12,770 nucleotides of DNA from an uncultured Halieaceae bacterium (GCA_938074135.1 CALJFL010000093.1:1-12770), one strand, 5' to 3'. Shown: positions 1 to 7,638, numbered from the stretch's first letter. Notes: generated from the letters alone by a model not told the origin. Program-made: numbers and translations.

Positions 1-627
1 ATGGCCAAAAAAAAATCATCCAGTAAAGCCTGGATGAAGGAACATCGCGATGACCCCTACGTGCAGCAGGCCCAGCGCGAGGGCTATCGTTCACGTGCCT
101 GCTACAAATTGCTGGAGCTGCAGCAAAAAGATCGGCTGATCAGCCCGGGCATGACGGTGCTGGACCTGGGTAGTGCGCCCGGAGGATGGTCACAGGTAGC
201 GGCGGAGCTCGTCGGGCACAAGGGTCGGGTGATAGCCTCGGATATCCTGCCAATGGACGCCCTTGCCGGTGTCGAGTTCATCGAAGGTGATTTTACGGAT
301 GACGAGGTGTTCGAGCAGATTTTGGCGCTGGCCGGAGATGACCCGGTGGATTGTGTTATCTCGGACATGGCGCCTAATATGAGCGGCGTGGCGGCGGTCG
401 ATCAGCCAAGGGCCATGTATCTGGTGGAGCTCGCGGTCGACATGGCCCGGCGAATGCTGCCCCCGGGTGGGTCATTTGTGGCCAAAATATTCCAGGGAGA
501 GGGCTTTGACGACCTGATACGCGATGTTCGCGGTGATTTCGGTCGTGTTTTGACCCGCAAGCCCAAGGCCTCAAGGGCCCGGTCGCGGGAAGTCTACCTG
601 GTGGCGAGCGCCTACAAAGGGGGTTGA
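1..627 (+). CDS. rlmE: 23S rRNA (uridine-2552-2'-O)-methyltransferase RlmE
   Basis: RlmE (FtsJ/RrmJ) methylates the 2'-O of U2552 in the A-loop of 23S rRNA on the 50S precursor, using SAM; the family is heat-inducible in E. coli. The 208-residue protein matches the E. coli length (209). Visible features are the basic N-terminus, the YKL segment at 35-37, the SAM-binding motif [11 protein letters not shown] (55-65), and the catalytic set K36, D122 (in SDMAPN), K162 (in FVAKIFQG) and E197 (in SREVYL). These correspond to K38/D124/K164/E199 of E. coli. The ATG is the first base of the window, so its ribosome binding site cannot be seen, but the N-terminus aligns with the family and looks complete. 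It lies directly upstream of ftsH, the usual pairing. Identification is secure. Confidence 0.96.
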   Translation: MAKKKSSSKAWMKEHRDDPYVQQAQREGYRSRACYKLLELQQKDRLISPGMTVLDLGSAPGGWSQVAAELVGHKGRVIASDILPMDALAGVEFIEGDFTDDEVFEQILALAGDDPVDCVISDMAPNMSGVAAVDQPRAMYLVELAVDMARRMLPPGGSFVAKIFQGEGFDDLIRDVRGDFGRVLTRKPKASRARSREVYLVASAYKGG

Positions 628-825
628 AATATGGAGCGAATGCCCCCATTTGTAGTAAATTGGTTGATAGATATCGCGCGCTTGCGCGTATAACACCCTA
701 AGGCAGCCTCCGTTGCCGGGCCTGGTGCCGCCGATTGTGGCGGAACTTGGTTATAATCCTTCTATACTTAAGGAGTGGAAGCTGTCACACCCGTCATGGG
801 GCGGTGAACTTGTGAGGAAGCAGCA
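628..825 (+). promoter_or_regulatory. rlmE-ftsH spacer with possible promoter
   Basis: This 198-base gap is the longest within the rlmE-glmM group and probably holds an ftsH promoter. A perfect -10-like TATAAT sits at 752-757 and a TATACT at 763-768. No good -35 hexamer lies at 16-18 bases from either, so the promoter call is weak. Two small hairpins are seen: CGCGC/GCGCG at 675-679 and 684-688, and CCGCC/GGCGG at 728-732 and 739-743. Neither has a T-run, so no terminator is called after rlmE. The ftsH ribosome binding site GAGGAAG is at 814-820. Confidence 0.3.
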
Positions 826-2754
826 TTGAGTGATATGGCGAAAAATTTACTGCTATGGCTGGTTATAGCCGCTGTCCTGTTGTCGGTATTCAACAACTTC
901 AATATGCAGGAACCGACTGAGCAGGTGGGTTACTCCGATTTTATCCAGGAGATCCAGCGCGACCAGATCAAGAAAGTGGTCGTCGACGGCCTGACCATCT
1001 CGGGTGAGCGTTACGATGGCTCCAGCTTTGAGACCGTGCGACCCATGGTCGAGGACCCGAAGCTGATCGACGACCTGTTGAGCCACAAGGTCGAAGTTGA
1101 AGGTCGCAAACCGGAACAGCAGAGCGTATGGACGCAATTGCTGGTGGCCAGCTTTCCGATCCTGATTATTATTGCGGTGTTCATGTTCTTCATGCGCCAG
1201 ATGCAAGGTGGCGGCGGTGGACGCGGCGGCCCCATGAGCTTTGGCAAGAGCAAGGCGCGACTGCTCGGTGAAGACCAGATCACGACAACGTTTGCCGATG
1301 TTGCAGGCGTCGACGAAGCCAAGGAAGACGTCAAGGAACTGGTGGACTTCCTGCGTGACCCCAGCCGTTTCCAGAAGTTGGGTGGCCGTATACCCCGCGG
1401 TGTGCTGATGGTCGGCCAACCCGGTACAGGTAAGACCCTGCTGGCCAAGGCGATCGCTGGCGAAGCCAAAGTACCCTTTTTCTCAATTTCCGGGTCCGAC
1501 TTCGTTGAAATGTTTGTCGGCGTCGGTGCCTCCCGTGTCCGTGACATGTTCGAGCAGGCCAAGAAGCAGGCACCGTGTATTATTTTTATCGACGAGATCG
1601 ATGCCGTTGGCCGCCATCGCGGTGCTGGCCTTGGCGGTGGTCACGATGAGCGTGAACAAACCCTCAACCAGTTATTGGTCGAGATGGATGGCTTTGAGGT
1701 CAACGATGGCGTCATTGTTATCGCTGCAACCAACCGTCCGGATGTACTGGACCCCGCATTGTTGCGTCCCGGTCGTTTTGACCGGCAGGTTGTTGTGGGC
1801 CTGCCCGACATTCGCGGCCGGGAACAGATCCTCAAGGTGCATATGCGTAAGGTGCCCCTGGCGGAAGATGTAGATCCTTCAAAAATCGCCCGTGGCACGC
1901 CCGGATTTTCCGGTGCCGACCTGGCCAACCTGGTTAATGAGTCAGCCCTGTTTGCGGCCCGAGCCGGTGTGCGCACAGTGGGGATGCAACAGTTCGAGCT
2001 GGCCAAGGACAAGATCATGATGGGCGCGGAGCGCAAGTCCATGGTTATGTCCGAGGACGAAAAACGCAATACCGCCTACCACGAGGCGGGGCACGCCATT
2101 GTCGGGAGGCTGGTGCCGGAACACGATCCGGTTTACAAAGTCAGTATTATCCCGCGTGGCCGAGCTCTTGGCGTGACCATGTTTCTTCCCGAGGAAGATC
2201 GCTACAGCCATAGTCGACGGCATATCAACAGCCAGATTTGTAGTCTCTTTGGTGGACGTATCGCTGAGGAGATGACCTTGGGTAAGGATGGTGTTACCAC
2301 CGGTGCCTCCAACGACATCCAGCGCGCGACCGATATCGCCCGCAAGATGGTCACGCAGTGGGGTCTTTCCGAGAAAATGGGCCCGTTGATGTACGACGAG
2401 GGCGGGGAGGAAGTATTCCTCGGCCGCAGTGCCGGACAACCGAACAAGTCGGTGTCTGACGAGACCGCCAAGGCCATTGACGAGGAAGTGCGACGCATTA
2501 TTGACGAGTGCTATGGCGTGGCTCAGAGGTTGTTGGAAGAAAACTTCGACAAGCTGCACACGATGGCAGACGCCTTGATGCTGTATGAGACAATCGACGC
2601 CGACCAGATCGATGAAATCATGGCTGGACGTACACCGAGCCCACCTTCCGACTGGGACGACAGCACAGGCGGCGCAAGTAGCAGTGCCAAGCCATCGGCG
2701 GAAGACAAGCCGGACTCTGCCAGCCCCATAGGTGGTCCAGCCGGCGAACATTGA
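826..2754 (+). CDS. ftsH: ATP-dependent zinc metalloprotease FtsH
   Basis: FtsH is a hexameric inner-membrane AAA+ protease that extracts and degrades unassembled membrane proteins and regulatory proteins (in E. coli, RpoH and LpxC). The 642 residues show an N-terminal membrane helix (about 7-24), a periplasmic domain, a second helix (about 105-124), and a Gly-rich linker. The AAA domain has Walker A GQPGTGKT (197-204), Walker B IIFIDEID (252-259) and the second region of homology with R314 and R317. The protease domain has HEAGH (419-423) and the third zinc ligand D497. The last ~40 residues are a Ser/Pro/Asp-rich tail. TTG at 826 is preferred because GAGGAAG ends five bases before it and the product MSDMAKNL resembles the longer E. 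coli form. ATG at 835 (MAKNL) is the alternative. The stop overlaps the folP start region, implying translational coupling. Confidence 0.97.
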   Translation: MSDMAKNLLLWLVIAAVLLSVFNNFNMQEPTEQVGYSDFIQEIQRDQIKKVVVDGLTISGERYDGSSFETVRPMVEDPKLIDDLLSHKVEVEGRKPEQQSVWTQLLVASFPILIIIAVFMFFMRQMQGGGGGRGGPMSFGKSKARLLGEDQITTTFADVAGVDEAKEDVKELVDFLRDPSRFQKLGGRIPRGVLMVGQPGTGKTLLAKAIAGEAKVPFFSISGSDFVEMFVGVGASRVRDMFEQAKKQAPCIIFIDEIDAVGRHRGAGLGGGHDEREQTLNQLLVEMDGFEVNDGVIVIAATNRPDVLDPALLRPGRFDRQVVVGLPDIRGREQILKVHMRKVPLAEDVDPSKIARGTPGFSGADLANLVNESALFAARAGVRTVGMQQFELAKDKIMMGAERKSMVMSEDEKRNTAYHEAGHAIVGRLVPEHDPVYKVSIIPRGRALGVTMFLPEEDRYSHSRRHINSQICSLFGGRIAEEMTLGKDGVTTGASNDIQRATDIARKMVTQWGLSEKMGPLMYDEGGEEVFLGRSAGQPNKSVSDETAKAIDEEVRRIIDECYGVAQRLLEENFDKLHTMADALMLYETIDADQIDEIMAGRTPSPPSDWDDSTGGASSSAKPSAEDKPDSASPIGGPAGEH

Positions 2755-2756
2755 GT

Positions 2757-3641
2757 ATGGCGTCAGCCATGCTGCCAGGCACAGACCCGCACCCGGCGCT
2801 TAATTGCGCCGGGCGCATTTTGGACCTCTCGCGCCCGCGTATCATGGGCGTCATCAATACAACGCCGGACTCGTTTTCAGACGGCGGCAGCCTCTACAGC
2901 AACGAAAAACTTGATCTTGAATGCGCCTTTGAGCGGGCGCGCGAAATGACAGCCGCCGGGGCGGCGATTCTTGATATTGGCGGCGAGTCGACTCGCCCGG
3001 GTGCAGCACCGGTGTCCCTTGACGAGGAGCTACAGCGGGTCATGCCGTTGGTGGAGCGAGTGGTTGCAGAGCTGGATGTCGTGGTTTCTGTGGATACCAG
3101 CGCGCCACAGGTAATGCAGGCGGCGGCTGCGGCGGGTGCCGGTTTGATCAATGATGTGCGGGCGCTGGTGCGTGAAGGTGCCCTGCAAACGGCTGCGGCT
3201 ACGGGACTGCCAGTGTGTCTCATGCATATCCAGGGTGAACCCGAGACCATGCAGTCGGAACCGGCGTATGCCGATGTGGTGGCCGAGGTCGGTGACTTTC
3301 TTGCCGCTCGGGTAAAGGCTTGCGAAGAGGCGGGTATTGGTCGCGAGCGACTACTCGTTGATCCGGGATTTGGCTTCGGCAAGACAGTGGCGCACAATCT
3401 GCAGTTGTTACAGGGCTTGCCGCAGCTGGCTGCGTTGGGGCTGCCGATTCTGGTGGGGCTGTCGCGAAAATCGTTGATTGGCAAGATTCTTGGACGCGAC
3501 ATGGGTCAACGGTTGCCGGCCAGTCTGGCGCTGGCGGTGATGGCCGTCGAGCGCGGCGCGACAATTATAAGAACACACGACGTTGCGGAGACGGCAGATG
3601 CCGTTGCAATGGCCGTGGCTTTGGCGGAAGTGGGGGAATAA
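2757..3641 (+). CDS. folP: dihydropteroate synthase FolP
   Basis: FolP condenses 6-hydroxymethyl-7,8-dihydropterin pyrophosphate with p-aminobenzoate to give dihydropteroate in cytosolic folate synthesis; it is the sulfonamide target. All TIM-barrel signature segments are present: [16 protein letters not shown] near residues 29-44, [48 protein letters not shown] near 200-210, GLSRKS with the pABA/phosphate-loop Ser-Arg-Lys, and the final RTHDV with the phosphate-binding Arg/His. From ATG 2757 the protein is 294 residues, slightly longer than E. coli (282) because of the N-terminus. Other possible starts are TTG 2751, which overlaps the ftsH stop, and ATG 2769. No strong ribosome binding site discriminates (GGCGA at 2743-2747 is weak), so coupling to ftsH is likely. 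The TAA shares its last A with the glmM ATG. Confidence 0.95.
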   Translation: MASAMLPGTDPHPALNCAGRILDLSRPRIMGVINTTPDSFSDGGSLYSNEKLDLECAFERAREMTAAGAAILDIGGESTRPGAAPVSLDEELQRVMPLVERVVAELDVVVSVDTSAPQVMQAAAAAGAGLINDVRALVREGALQTAAATGLPVCLMHIQGEPETMQSEPAYADVVAEVGDFLAARVKACEEAGIGRERLLVDPGFGFGKTVAHNLQLLQGLPQLAALGLPILVGLSRKSLIGKILGRDMGQRLPASLALAVMAVERGATIIRTHDVAETADAVAMAVALAEVGE

Positions 3642-4993
3642 TGTCCAGGCAATATTTTGGTACCGACGGAATTCGTGGATCAGTGGGCGATCCGCCCATC
3701 ACCCCTGACTTTATGCTCAAACTTGGCTGGGCCTGTGGTCGCGTGTTTGCGCGCAATGCCGAAACGGCGGGGCGCTGTACAGTGATCATCGGCAAAGATA
3801 CCCGTGTGTCGGGCTATATGTTTGAGTCTGCGCTGGAGGCGGGGTTGGTAGCGGCCGGGGTGGATGTGAAACTGCTGGGGCCGATGCCGACGCCGGCGGT
3901 CGCGCTTATGACCCGTACTCATAATGCCGATGCAGGGATCGTCATTAGTGCATCCCACAATCCTTTTTATGACAATGGCATCAAGTTCTTCTCGGCGCTG
4001 GGCTCCAAGCTGCCCGACGAGGTAGAGCTGGCTATTGAGGCAGAGCTGGCCGGCGATATCGTCACAGTACAGTCCCGCGATATCGGCAAAGTGGTGAGGG
4101 TTGTCGACGCTGCTGGTCGTTACATAGAGTTTTGTAAATCAACGGTGCCTGAAGGGTTCAGCCTGCGTGGCATGCGTATCGCTGTCGATTGTGCCCACGG
4201 TGCCACCTACCATATCGCGCCCAGTGTGCTCGGTGAACTTGGGGCCGAGGTCATCAGCCTCGGGGTTCAGCCGGATGGGTTCAATATCAACGAGGGGGTC
4301 GGCTCGACACATACCGCAGCGCTGTCACAAGTGGTGCGCGAGCGGCAAGCTGACCTGGGCATTGCCTACGATGGCGATGGTGACAGGGTATTGTTCGTTG
4401 ACCCCAACGGAGAGCTGGTGGATGGCGATGAGCTTCTCTACATTATTGCCAAACATCGGCTGGCAACGGGTCGTGCGGACGCGGGAGTGGTCGGTACCCA
4501 GATGTCCAATCTTGGCCTGGAACTGGCCCTGCGCGAAGAAGGACAGCAATTTGTGCGAGCCAAGGTAGGTGACCGCTTCGTCAAGGAGATGATGGAGACC
4601 CACGGCTGGCATCTTGGCGGTGAATCTTCCGGCCACATTATTTGTTCCGACGTGACGACAACCGGTGATGGCATTGTGGCCTCGCTGCAGGTACTGCGCG
4701 CTTTGCGCGAGGCAGAGGGTACCGATCTGGCGACCCTGCGCGGTGGTATGCGCAAGTTCCCCCAGACCATGATCAATGTGAAGGTTGCGGGCAAGCCCGA
4801 CCTTGGTGGGTTTCCGGCCCTGAGTGATGCGGTGCAGGCGGTTGAAGACCGACTGGGGGAGCGGGGCAGGGTACTGTTGCGTCCCTCCGGGACCGAGCCG
4901 CTGGTGCGGGTAATGGTCGAGGGTGAGGACGTAGCCGAAGTGGCCGAAATCTGCCAGGGCCTGGCGTCGCAGGTGGAGCAGATACTGGGCTGA
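3641..4993 (+). CDS. glmM: phosphoglucosamine mutase GlmM
   Basis: GlmM interconverts glucosamine-6-phosphate and glucosamine-1-phosphate on the way to UDP-GlcNAc, feeding peptidoglycan and LPS synthesis. The 450 residues (E. coli 445) begin FGTDGIRG after a short leader. They carry the catalytic phosphoserine motif SASHNP, with S105 equivalent to E. coli S102, the Mg-binding loop DGDGDR (244-249), the sugar-binding GESSGH (327-332) and the C-terminal phosphate-binding loop RPSGTEP (414-420). These features separate it from phosphomannomutase/phosphoglucomutase paralogues. The ATG at 3641 overlaps the folP TAA by one base, and GGGGGA at 3632-3637 is a good ribosome binding site. It is the last gene of the tightly coupled ftsH-folP-glmM set. 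Confidence 0.97.
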   Translation: MSRQYFGTDGIRGSVGDPPITPDFMLKLGWACGRVFARNAETAGRCTVIIGKDTRVSGYMFESALEAGLVAAGVDVKLLGPMPTPAVALMTRTHNADAGIVISASHNPFYDNGIKFFSALGSKLPDEVELAIEAELAGDIVTVQSRDIGKVVRVVDAAGRYIEFCKSTVPEGFSLRGMRIAVDCAHGATYHIAPSVLGELGAEVISLGVQPDGFNINEGVGSTHTAALSQVVRERQADLGIAYDGDGDRVLFVDPNGELVDGDELLYIIAKHRLATGRADAGVVGTQMSNLGLELALREEGQQFVRAKVGDRFVKEMMETHGWHLGGESSGHIICSDVTTTGDGIVASLQVLRALREAEGTDLATLRGGMRKFPQTMINVKVAGKPDLGGFPALSDAVQAVEDRLGERGRVLLRPSGTEPLVRVMVEGEDVAEVAEICQGLASQVEQILG

Positions 4994-5010
4994 GTGCCCC
5001 GTGGGTTGCC

Positions 5011-5039
5011 TTGTAAGTAAAGGGTATCTTGGGTAAGAT
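5011..5039 (+). promoter_or_regulatory. possible sigma70 promoter for tpiA
   Basis: In the 75-base glmM-tpiA gap, TTGTAA (5011-5016) and TAAGAT (5034-5039) are separated by 17 bases. Each hexamer matches the sigma70 consensus at four of six positions. Initiation would fall about 5046, giving a leader of roughly 20-25 bases that carries the tpiA ribosome binding site. No terminator is seen after glmM, so read-through from upstream is also possible. This is a prediction from spacing and sequence only. Confidence 0.3.
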
Positions 5040-5068
5040 TGCCGCCGCTTTTTTGCTGGGAGTTCGAC

Positions 5069-5806
5069 ATGCGCCGTCCGTTGGTAGCGGGTAATTGGAA
5101 GATGAATGGCTCCCGCGCAATCGTAGCCGATCTGTTGGCGGGTCTGAGTGACGTGGAATCCTCCGCAGAAGTCGTGGTATGTCCCACCTTTGTGCACATA
5201 GCCCAGGTTATCGAGGCAGCGGCAGGTAGTCATCTGCAGGTTGGTGCGCAAGATTGCAGTCACATGGCGGCCGGCGCATTCACCGGCGAGGTTGCCGCAC
5301 CGATGTTGGCTGATCTTGGGTGCCAGTGGGTGATTCTCGGTCATTCCGAGCGACGGCAGTACCATTCGGAGTCGGATGAACTGGTGGCGGCGAAGCTAAG
5401 CGCAGCAGTCGCCGCTGGTCTTGGCCCTGTTGTCTGCGTGGGAGAGACCCGTGAGCAGCGCGAAGATGGTGAGGCGGAGTCGGTGGTTGCCCGGCAGTTG
5501 GCCGGTGCCCTCGAAGGTCAGGTTAGTCTCGCAGGTTTGGTCATTGCCTATGAGCCGGTCTGGGCAATTGGTACTGGCCTGACAGCAACGCCAGAGCAGG
5601 CGCAGGACATGCATGCGTTTATCCGCGAGCAACTGGCAGTCACTGCGGAGGTTGACGCAGCGGCAACGCGAATTTTGTACGGTGGCAGTGTTAAAGCCAG
5701 CAATGCGGCCACGCTGTTCGGTTGTGCCGATATAGATGGGGCCCTGGTGGGCGGAGCCGCGCTGAACGCGGAAGAATTCAGGCAGATTATCGACGCTGCC
5801 AGCTAA
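5069..5806 (+). CDS. tpiA: triosephosphate isomerase TpiA
   Basis: TpiA interconverts dihydroxyacetone phosphate and glyceraldehyde-3-phosphate in glycolysis and gluconeogenesis as a cytosolic dimer. The 245-residue protein (E. coli 255) has NWKMN with catalytic K11 (9-13), GHSERR with the electrophilic H92 (91-96), YEPVWAIGTG with the catalytic base E162 and the mobile flap (161-170), and the phosphate-binding GGSV (205-208). ATG 5069 was chosen because GGGAG at 5058-5062 is six bases upstream and the protein begins right before the conserved VAGNWKMN strand. A TTG 30 bases upstream is in frame but adds non-conserved residues. The gene sits between glmM and secG, unlike in E. coli, where these are adjacent. 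Confidence 0.97.
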   Translation: MRRPLVAGNWKMNGSRAIVADLLAGLSDVESSAEVVVCPTFVHIAQVIEAAAGSHLQVGAQDCSHMAAGAFTGEVAAPMLADLGCQWVILGHSERRQYHSESDELVAAKLSAAVAAGLGPVVCVGETREQREDGEAESVVARQLAGALEGQVSLAGLVIAYEPVWAIGTGLTATPEQAQDMHAFIREQLAVTAEVDAAATRILYGGSVKASNAATLFGCADIDGALVGGAALNAEEFRQIIDAAS

Positions 5807-5865
5807 TGGGAGCCCTCCAGAGGGTCCGACAGAATTAAGGAAGTCCCCTCGGGGGCGGGAAAATT

Positions 5866-6237
5866 ATGGAACAGATTATTTTAGTCGCTCACCTGTTGGT
5901 GGCCTTGGCCATTATCGGCCTGATCATGCTGCAGCAGGGCAAAGGCGCGGACATGGGCGCGTCCTTTGGCGCTGGTGCGTCACAAACACTGTTCGGCAGT
6001 GACGGCAGTGGCAATGCACTGACCAAAGCTACGGCCTGGTTGGTTGTGTTGTTCTTCTCCACCAGTTTTGGTTTGGCGCTGATCGCCAACCAGAAGACTG
6101 TGGTGGTGGATGACATTGACCTGATGATTCCGGCGGCCGTGGAAGCCCCTGTCGAAATACTGGATTCTGACCTGCCAGTAGTGGAAAATGACGCGCCTGC
6201 AGCGCTCAGCACCGAGGACGATGTCCCCGAACTGTAA
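5866..6237 (+). CDS. secG: protein-export membrane protein SecG
   Basis: SecG is the small non-essential subunit of the SecYEG translocon and stimulates SecA-driven export. The 123 residues contain two hydrophobic helices (about 3-22 and 54-75). They are joined by the conserved loop LQQGKGADMGASFGAGASQTLFGS (22-45), which is diagnostic for the family. The C-terminal ~45 residues are acidic and proline/alanine-rich, as is common and variable in gammaproteobacterial SecG. The G-rich run at 5851-5860 precedes the ATG by five bases and can serve as ribosome binding site. A short inverted repeat (CCCTC/GAGGG, 5813-5824) lies in the 59-base gap after tpiA but lacks a T-run. The stop codon is only 15 bases before tRNA-Leu, so secG and the tRNA are probably co-transcribed, as with E. 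coli secG-leuU. Confidence 0.96.
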   Translation: MEQIILVAHLLVALAIIGLIMLQQGKGADMGASFGAGASQTLFGSDGSGNALTKATAWLVVLFFSTSFGLALIANQKTVVVDDIDLMIPAAVEAPVEILDSDLPVVENDAPAALSTEDDVPEL

Positions 6238-6252
6238 GCGACCTCAATTATT

Positions 6253-6338
6253 GCCGAAGTGGTGGAATTGGTAGACACGCTATCTTGAGGGGGTAGTGAG
6301 CTATGCTCGTGCGGGTTCAAGTCCCGCCTTCGGCACCA
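6253..6338 (+). tRNA. leuU: tRNA-Leu (anticodon GAG)
   Basis: This is a complete class II tRNA of 86 bases with an encoded CCA. The acceptor stem is GCCGAAG (6253-6259) with CTTCGGC (6328-6334), then A and CCA (6335-6338). The anticodon stem CTATC/GGTAG (6280-6284, 6292-6296) has one G.U pair and encloses the loop with GAG at 6287-6289. The long variable arm is GAGC-TAT-GCTC (6298-6308). The T arm is GCGGG/CCCGC (6311-6315, 6323-6327) around TTCAAGT. It closely matches E. coli leuU, which also follows secG. It reads CUC and CUU codons. Confidence 0.98.
6319..6335 (+). repeat. 17-bp direct repeat, copy 1 (inside tRNA-Leu 3' end)
   Basis: The 17 bases from within the T-loop to the discriminator base of tRNA-Leu recur exactly at 6429-6445. 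A second exact block of 10 bases (6304-6313, variable arm into T stem) recurs at 6401-6410. This copy is the functional tRNA. Confidence 0.9.
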
Positions 6339-6341
6339 TCT

Positions 6342-6375
6342 AAAAAAAGGGCTCCTGTATCAGGGGCCCTTTTTT
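6342..6375. terminator. bidirectional intrinsic terminator after tRNA-Leu
   Basis: A nine-pair stem (6349-6357 with 6361-6369, one G.T pair, loop TAT) is followed by six T's (6370-6375) and preceded by seven A's (6342-6348). It begins four bases after the tRNA CCA, so it can end the secG/tRNA-Leu transcript. Read from the other strand the A-run becomes a T-run, so it can also end the convergent minus-strand gene whose stop is at 6427-6429. Confidence 0.9.
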
Positions 6376-6400
6376 GTTGTTGGTCGCAACTGCTCCGCAG

Positions 6401-6445
6401 TGCTCGTGCGCACCTGGCCGGCGACGTTAAGTCCCGCCTTCGGCA
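6401..6445 (+). pseudogene. tRNA-Leu 3'-end remnant or att-like repeat, copy 2
   Basis: Two blocks identical to tRNA-Leu(GAG) occur in the same order. They are 10 bases at 6401-6410 (equal to tRNA 6304-6313) and 17 bases at 6429-6445 (equal to tRNA 6319-6335). In the tRNA they are 5 bases apart; here 18 unrelated bases separate them, so the T stem-loop is destroyed and no tRNA can form. The 5' half of the tRNA is absent. The 17-bp block overlaps the 3' end of the minus-strand DUF1295-type gene and encodes its last residues and part of its stop codon. It could be an attachment-site footprint, as integrases often use the T-arm/3' end of tRNA genes, or a recombinational tRNA fragment. No integrase is present in the window. 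Confidence 0.7.
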
Positions 6446-7260
6446 GCCTTTTTAAACGTAAAATTCGGGACCAGTACAGGCACTTTCGTTTTGTAGGCCA
6501 GGTACTGTGGATCATCTCCCCATTTCTCATCCGACTTGCGCTCCAGCAAAGGAATGCCGCTTACGCGCGTGAGCAACAGGTAGACAAACAGCGGCGATAT
6601 GGCTGTGACCCATTGCCAGCCTTGCAGGGCGGGGGCGGCCAGCAGAGCGACCCCCAGCCACAGCATAATTTCGCCAAGGTAGTTGGGGTGGCGTGAGCGC
6701 GACCACAGTCCAGAGGTAATGAATTGCCCGCTGCCATGCAGTAGCCTGAACTGACGTTTTTGCCGATCGGCAATCACTTCCAGGGCAAAGCCCAGTACCC
6801 ATAGAGCAATGCCGAGCAGGTCCACTAGCATCAGCGGTTTTACCGTCTCAGCGGTGATAGCTGCCAGCGCACAGCCCGCCGTCACGGTGACCCAGAGACC
6901 CTGCAGGCTCCAGGTGGCGAGGAAAGACATCGGTCTGGGCTTGATCTTGTCGAACCTGGAGTCACTGCCATCGGCCTGGATGCGCAGGAACAGGAAAGAA
7001 CCCAGACGCAAAGCCCAGATGATGATCATTGCTGCCAGCAGCAGCGACCGTCCATCAGTCTGTCCACTCATCCAAATCGCGACAAAGACAACACTGATAT
7101 AGCTTAGCGAGCCGGTGAGATCATAGAATTTCTCGGTCTGGCGCAGGTAGGCGGGTATGAATGCCAGCCACTGCAGCCCGAACGCCAGCATTACGCACCA
7201 GGCAAAGACGGGCAGGCCGAGATAAACCGCGCCAGCCTGGCTCCCTGCCAGAGCGAGCAC
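6427..7260 (-). CDS. DUF1295-family integral membrane protein (steroid 5-alpha-reductase-like fold)
   Basis: The 277-residue protein is very hydrophobic, with about six or seven predicted membrane segments (near 13-37, 52-64, 73-92, 113-134, 142-162, 193-209, 217-231). The pattern QTEKFYDLTGS (41-51) and especially SGLWSRSRHPNYLGE (183-197) is typical of DUF1295 proteins. These are related to the C-terminal domain of steroid 5-alpha reductases and isoprenylcysteine methyltransferases. Substrate and reaction are unknown. It is the only gene on the minus strand and lies between two tRNA genes. The final residues AEGGT are encoded by the duplicated tRNA-Leu end. The start is doubtful: GTG 7260 has no visible ribosome binding site, and the frame stays open upstream to 7323 with hydrophobic codons but no ATG, GTG or TTG. 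ATG 7310 with AAGGA upstream is one frame off. The gene may be slightly frameshifted. Confidence 0.8.
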   Translation of the reverse strand: MLALAGSQAGAVYLGLPVFAWCVMLAFGLQWLAFIPAYLRQTEKFYDLTGSLSYISVVFVAIWMSGQTDGRSLLLAAMIIIWALRLGSFLFLRIQADGSDSRFDKIKPRPMSFLATWSLQGLWVTVTAGCALAAITAETVKPLMLVDLLGIALWVLGFALEVIADRQKRQFRLLHGSGQFITSGLWSRSRHPNYLGEIMLWLGVALLAAPALQGWQWVTAISPLFVYLLLTRVSGIPLLERKSDEKWGDDPQYLAYKTKVPVLVPNFTFKKAAEGGT

Positions 7261-7310
7261 GATGCCGAGTACGATTGTTACGAGGATAATAGTAATTGTC
7301 GCGAATCCAT

Positions 7311-7529
7311 TACGGTTGTGTCCTTATCTTACCTAAAGCCTGTGGACTTGGAAGCGAGTTTACACGGGGGCTTAACAGGGTTGCCAAGGTGAGGTTAGCC
7401 AGCCAAAGATTAACAGTGCGCGCCCGGTTACAGAGCCGCGTCTCCGGTGCATTGTATTGCACCTTTGAAAACAAGAATTTACGGATTTCAGGCCTGTCGA
7501 AATACCCTGTTTTTTCCTTTGACCAGCGG
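7311..7529. other. intergenic stretch without recognisable gene
   Basis: This lies between the 5' end of the minus-strand membrane-protein gene and the tRNA-fMet promoter. Open frames here on both strands lack ribosome binding sites and family-like sequence, and they overlap the promoter and tRNA. The minus-strand promoter of the DUF1295-type gene should lie here. The best candidate I can see is a poor TTCCAA/TAAGAT pair reading leftwards around 7327-7355, too weak to call. No repeats or operators stand out. Confidence 0.5.
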
Positions 7530-7558
7530 TTGACCGGGCAGGGTGCGATACCTATAAT
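7530..7558 (+). promoter_or_regulatory. sigma70 promoter of the metY-rimP-nusA-infB operon
   Basis: TTGACC (7530-7535) and a perfect TATAAT (7553-7558) are separated by 17 bases. This is the best promoter in the window. Initiation near 7565 would give a leader of about 74 bases before tRNA-fMet. The sequence just after the -10 is fairly GC-rich, which in stable-RNA promoters often goes with stringent control; this last point is inference. The position matches the promoter of the E. coli metY operon. Confidence 0.8.
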
Positions 7559-7572
7559 GCACAGCCTCGAAT

Positions 7573-7598
7573 TTGGACTGCCCGAACACGCAGTCCAA
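7573..7598 (+). other. leader hairpin before tRNA-fMet
   Basis: TTGGACTG (7573-7580) and CAGTCCAA (7591-7598) form a perfect eight-pair stem with a ten-base loop. It sits between the predicted transcription start and the tRNA and is not followed by a T-run, so it is not a terminator. It may be a tRNA-precursor processing or stability element. Confidence 0.5.
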
Positions 7599-7638
7599 TG
7601 TGCAGTGCCAAGGGGCCTGCATGGCGAGGAAGTTTTGA

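Noticed and set aside
742..768. GGAACTT (742-748) upstream of ftsH as a sigmaE -35 element
   Set aside because: The nearest TCTA -10-like bases (761-764) are only 12 bases away, shorter than the usual sigmaE spacing, so a sigmaE promoter is not supported.
766..797. Possible sigma32 promoter before ftsH (CTTAAGG ... CCCGTCAT)
   Set aside because: A heat-shock promoter would be expected from E. coli, but both elements match the consensus poorly.
1942..2751. 269-codon minus-strand open frame opposite ftsH
   Set aside because: It is antisense to the conserved protease domain of FtsH, shows no family-like sequence or ribosome binding site, and reflects codon bias.
5039..5068. TTG 5039 as the tpiA start
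   Set aside because: It adds ten non-conserved residues and has no good ribosome binding site; ATG 5069 follows GGGAG at six bases.
4325..5365. 346-codon minus-strand open frame opposite glmM and tpiA
   Set aside because: It spans two well-identified genes and their gap on the other strand, with low-complexity residues and no recognisable motifs.
5813..5824. CCCTC/GAGGG inverted repeat as a tpiA terminator
   Set aside because: The stem is only four or five pairs and there is no T-run, so tpiA and secG are more likely co-transcribed.
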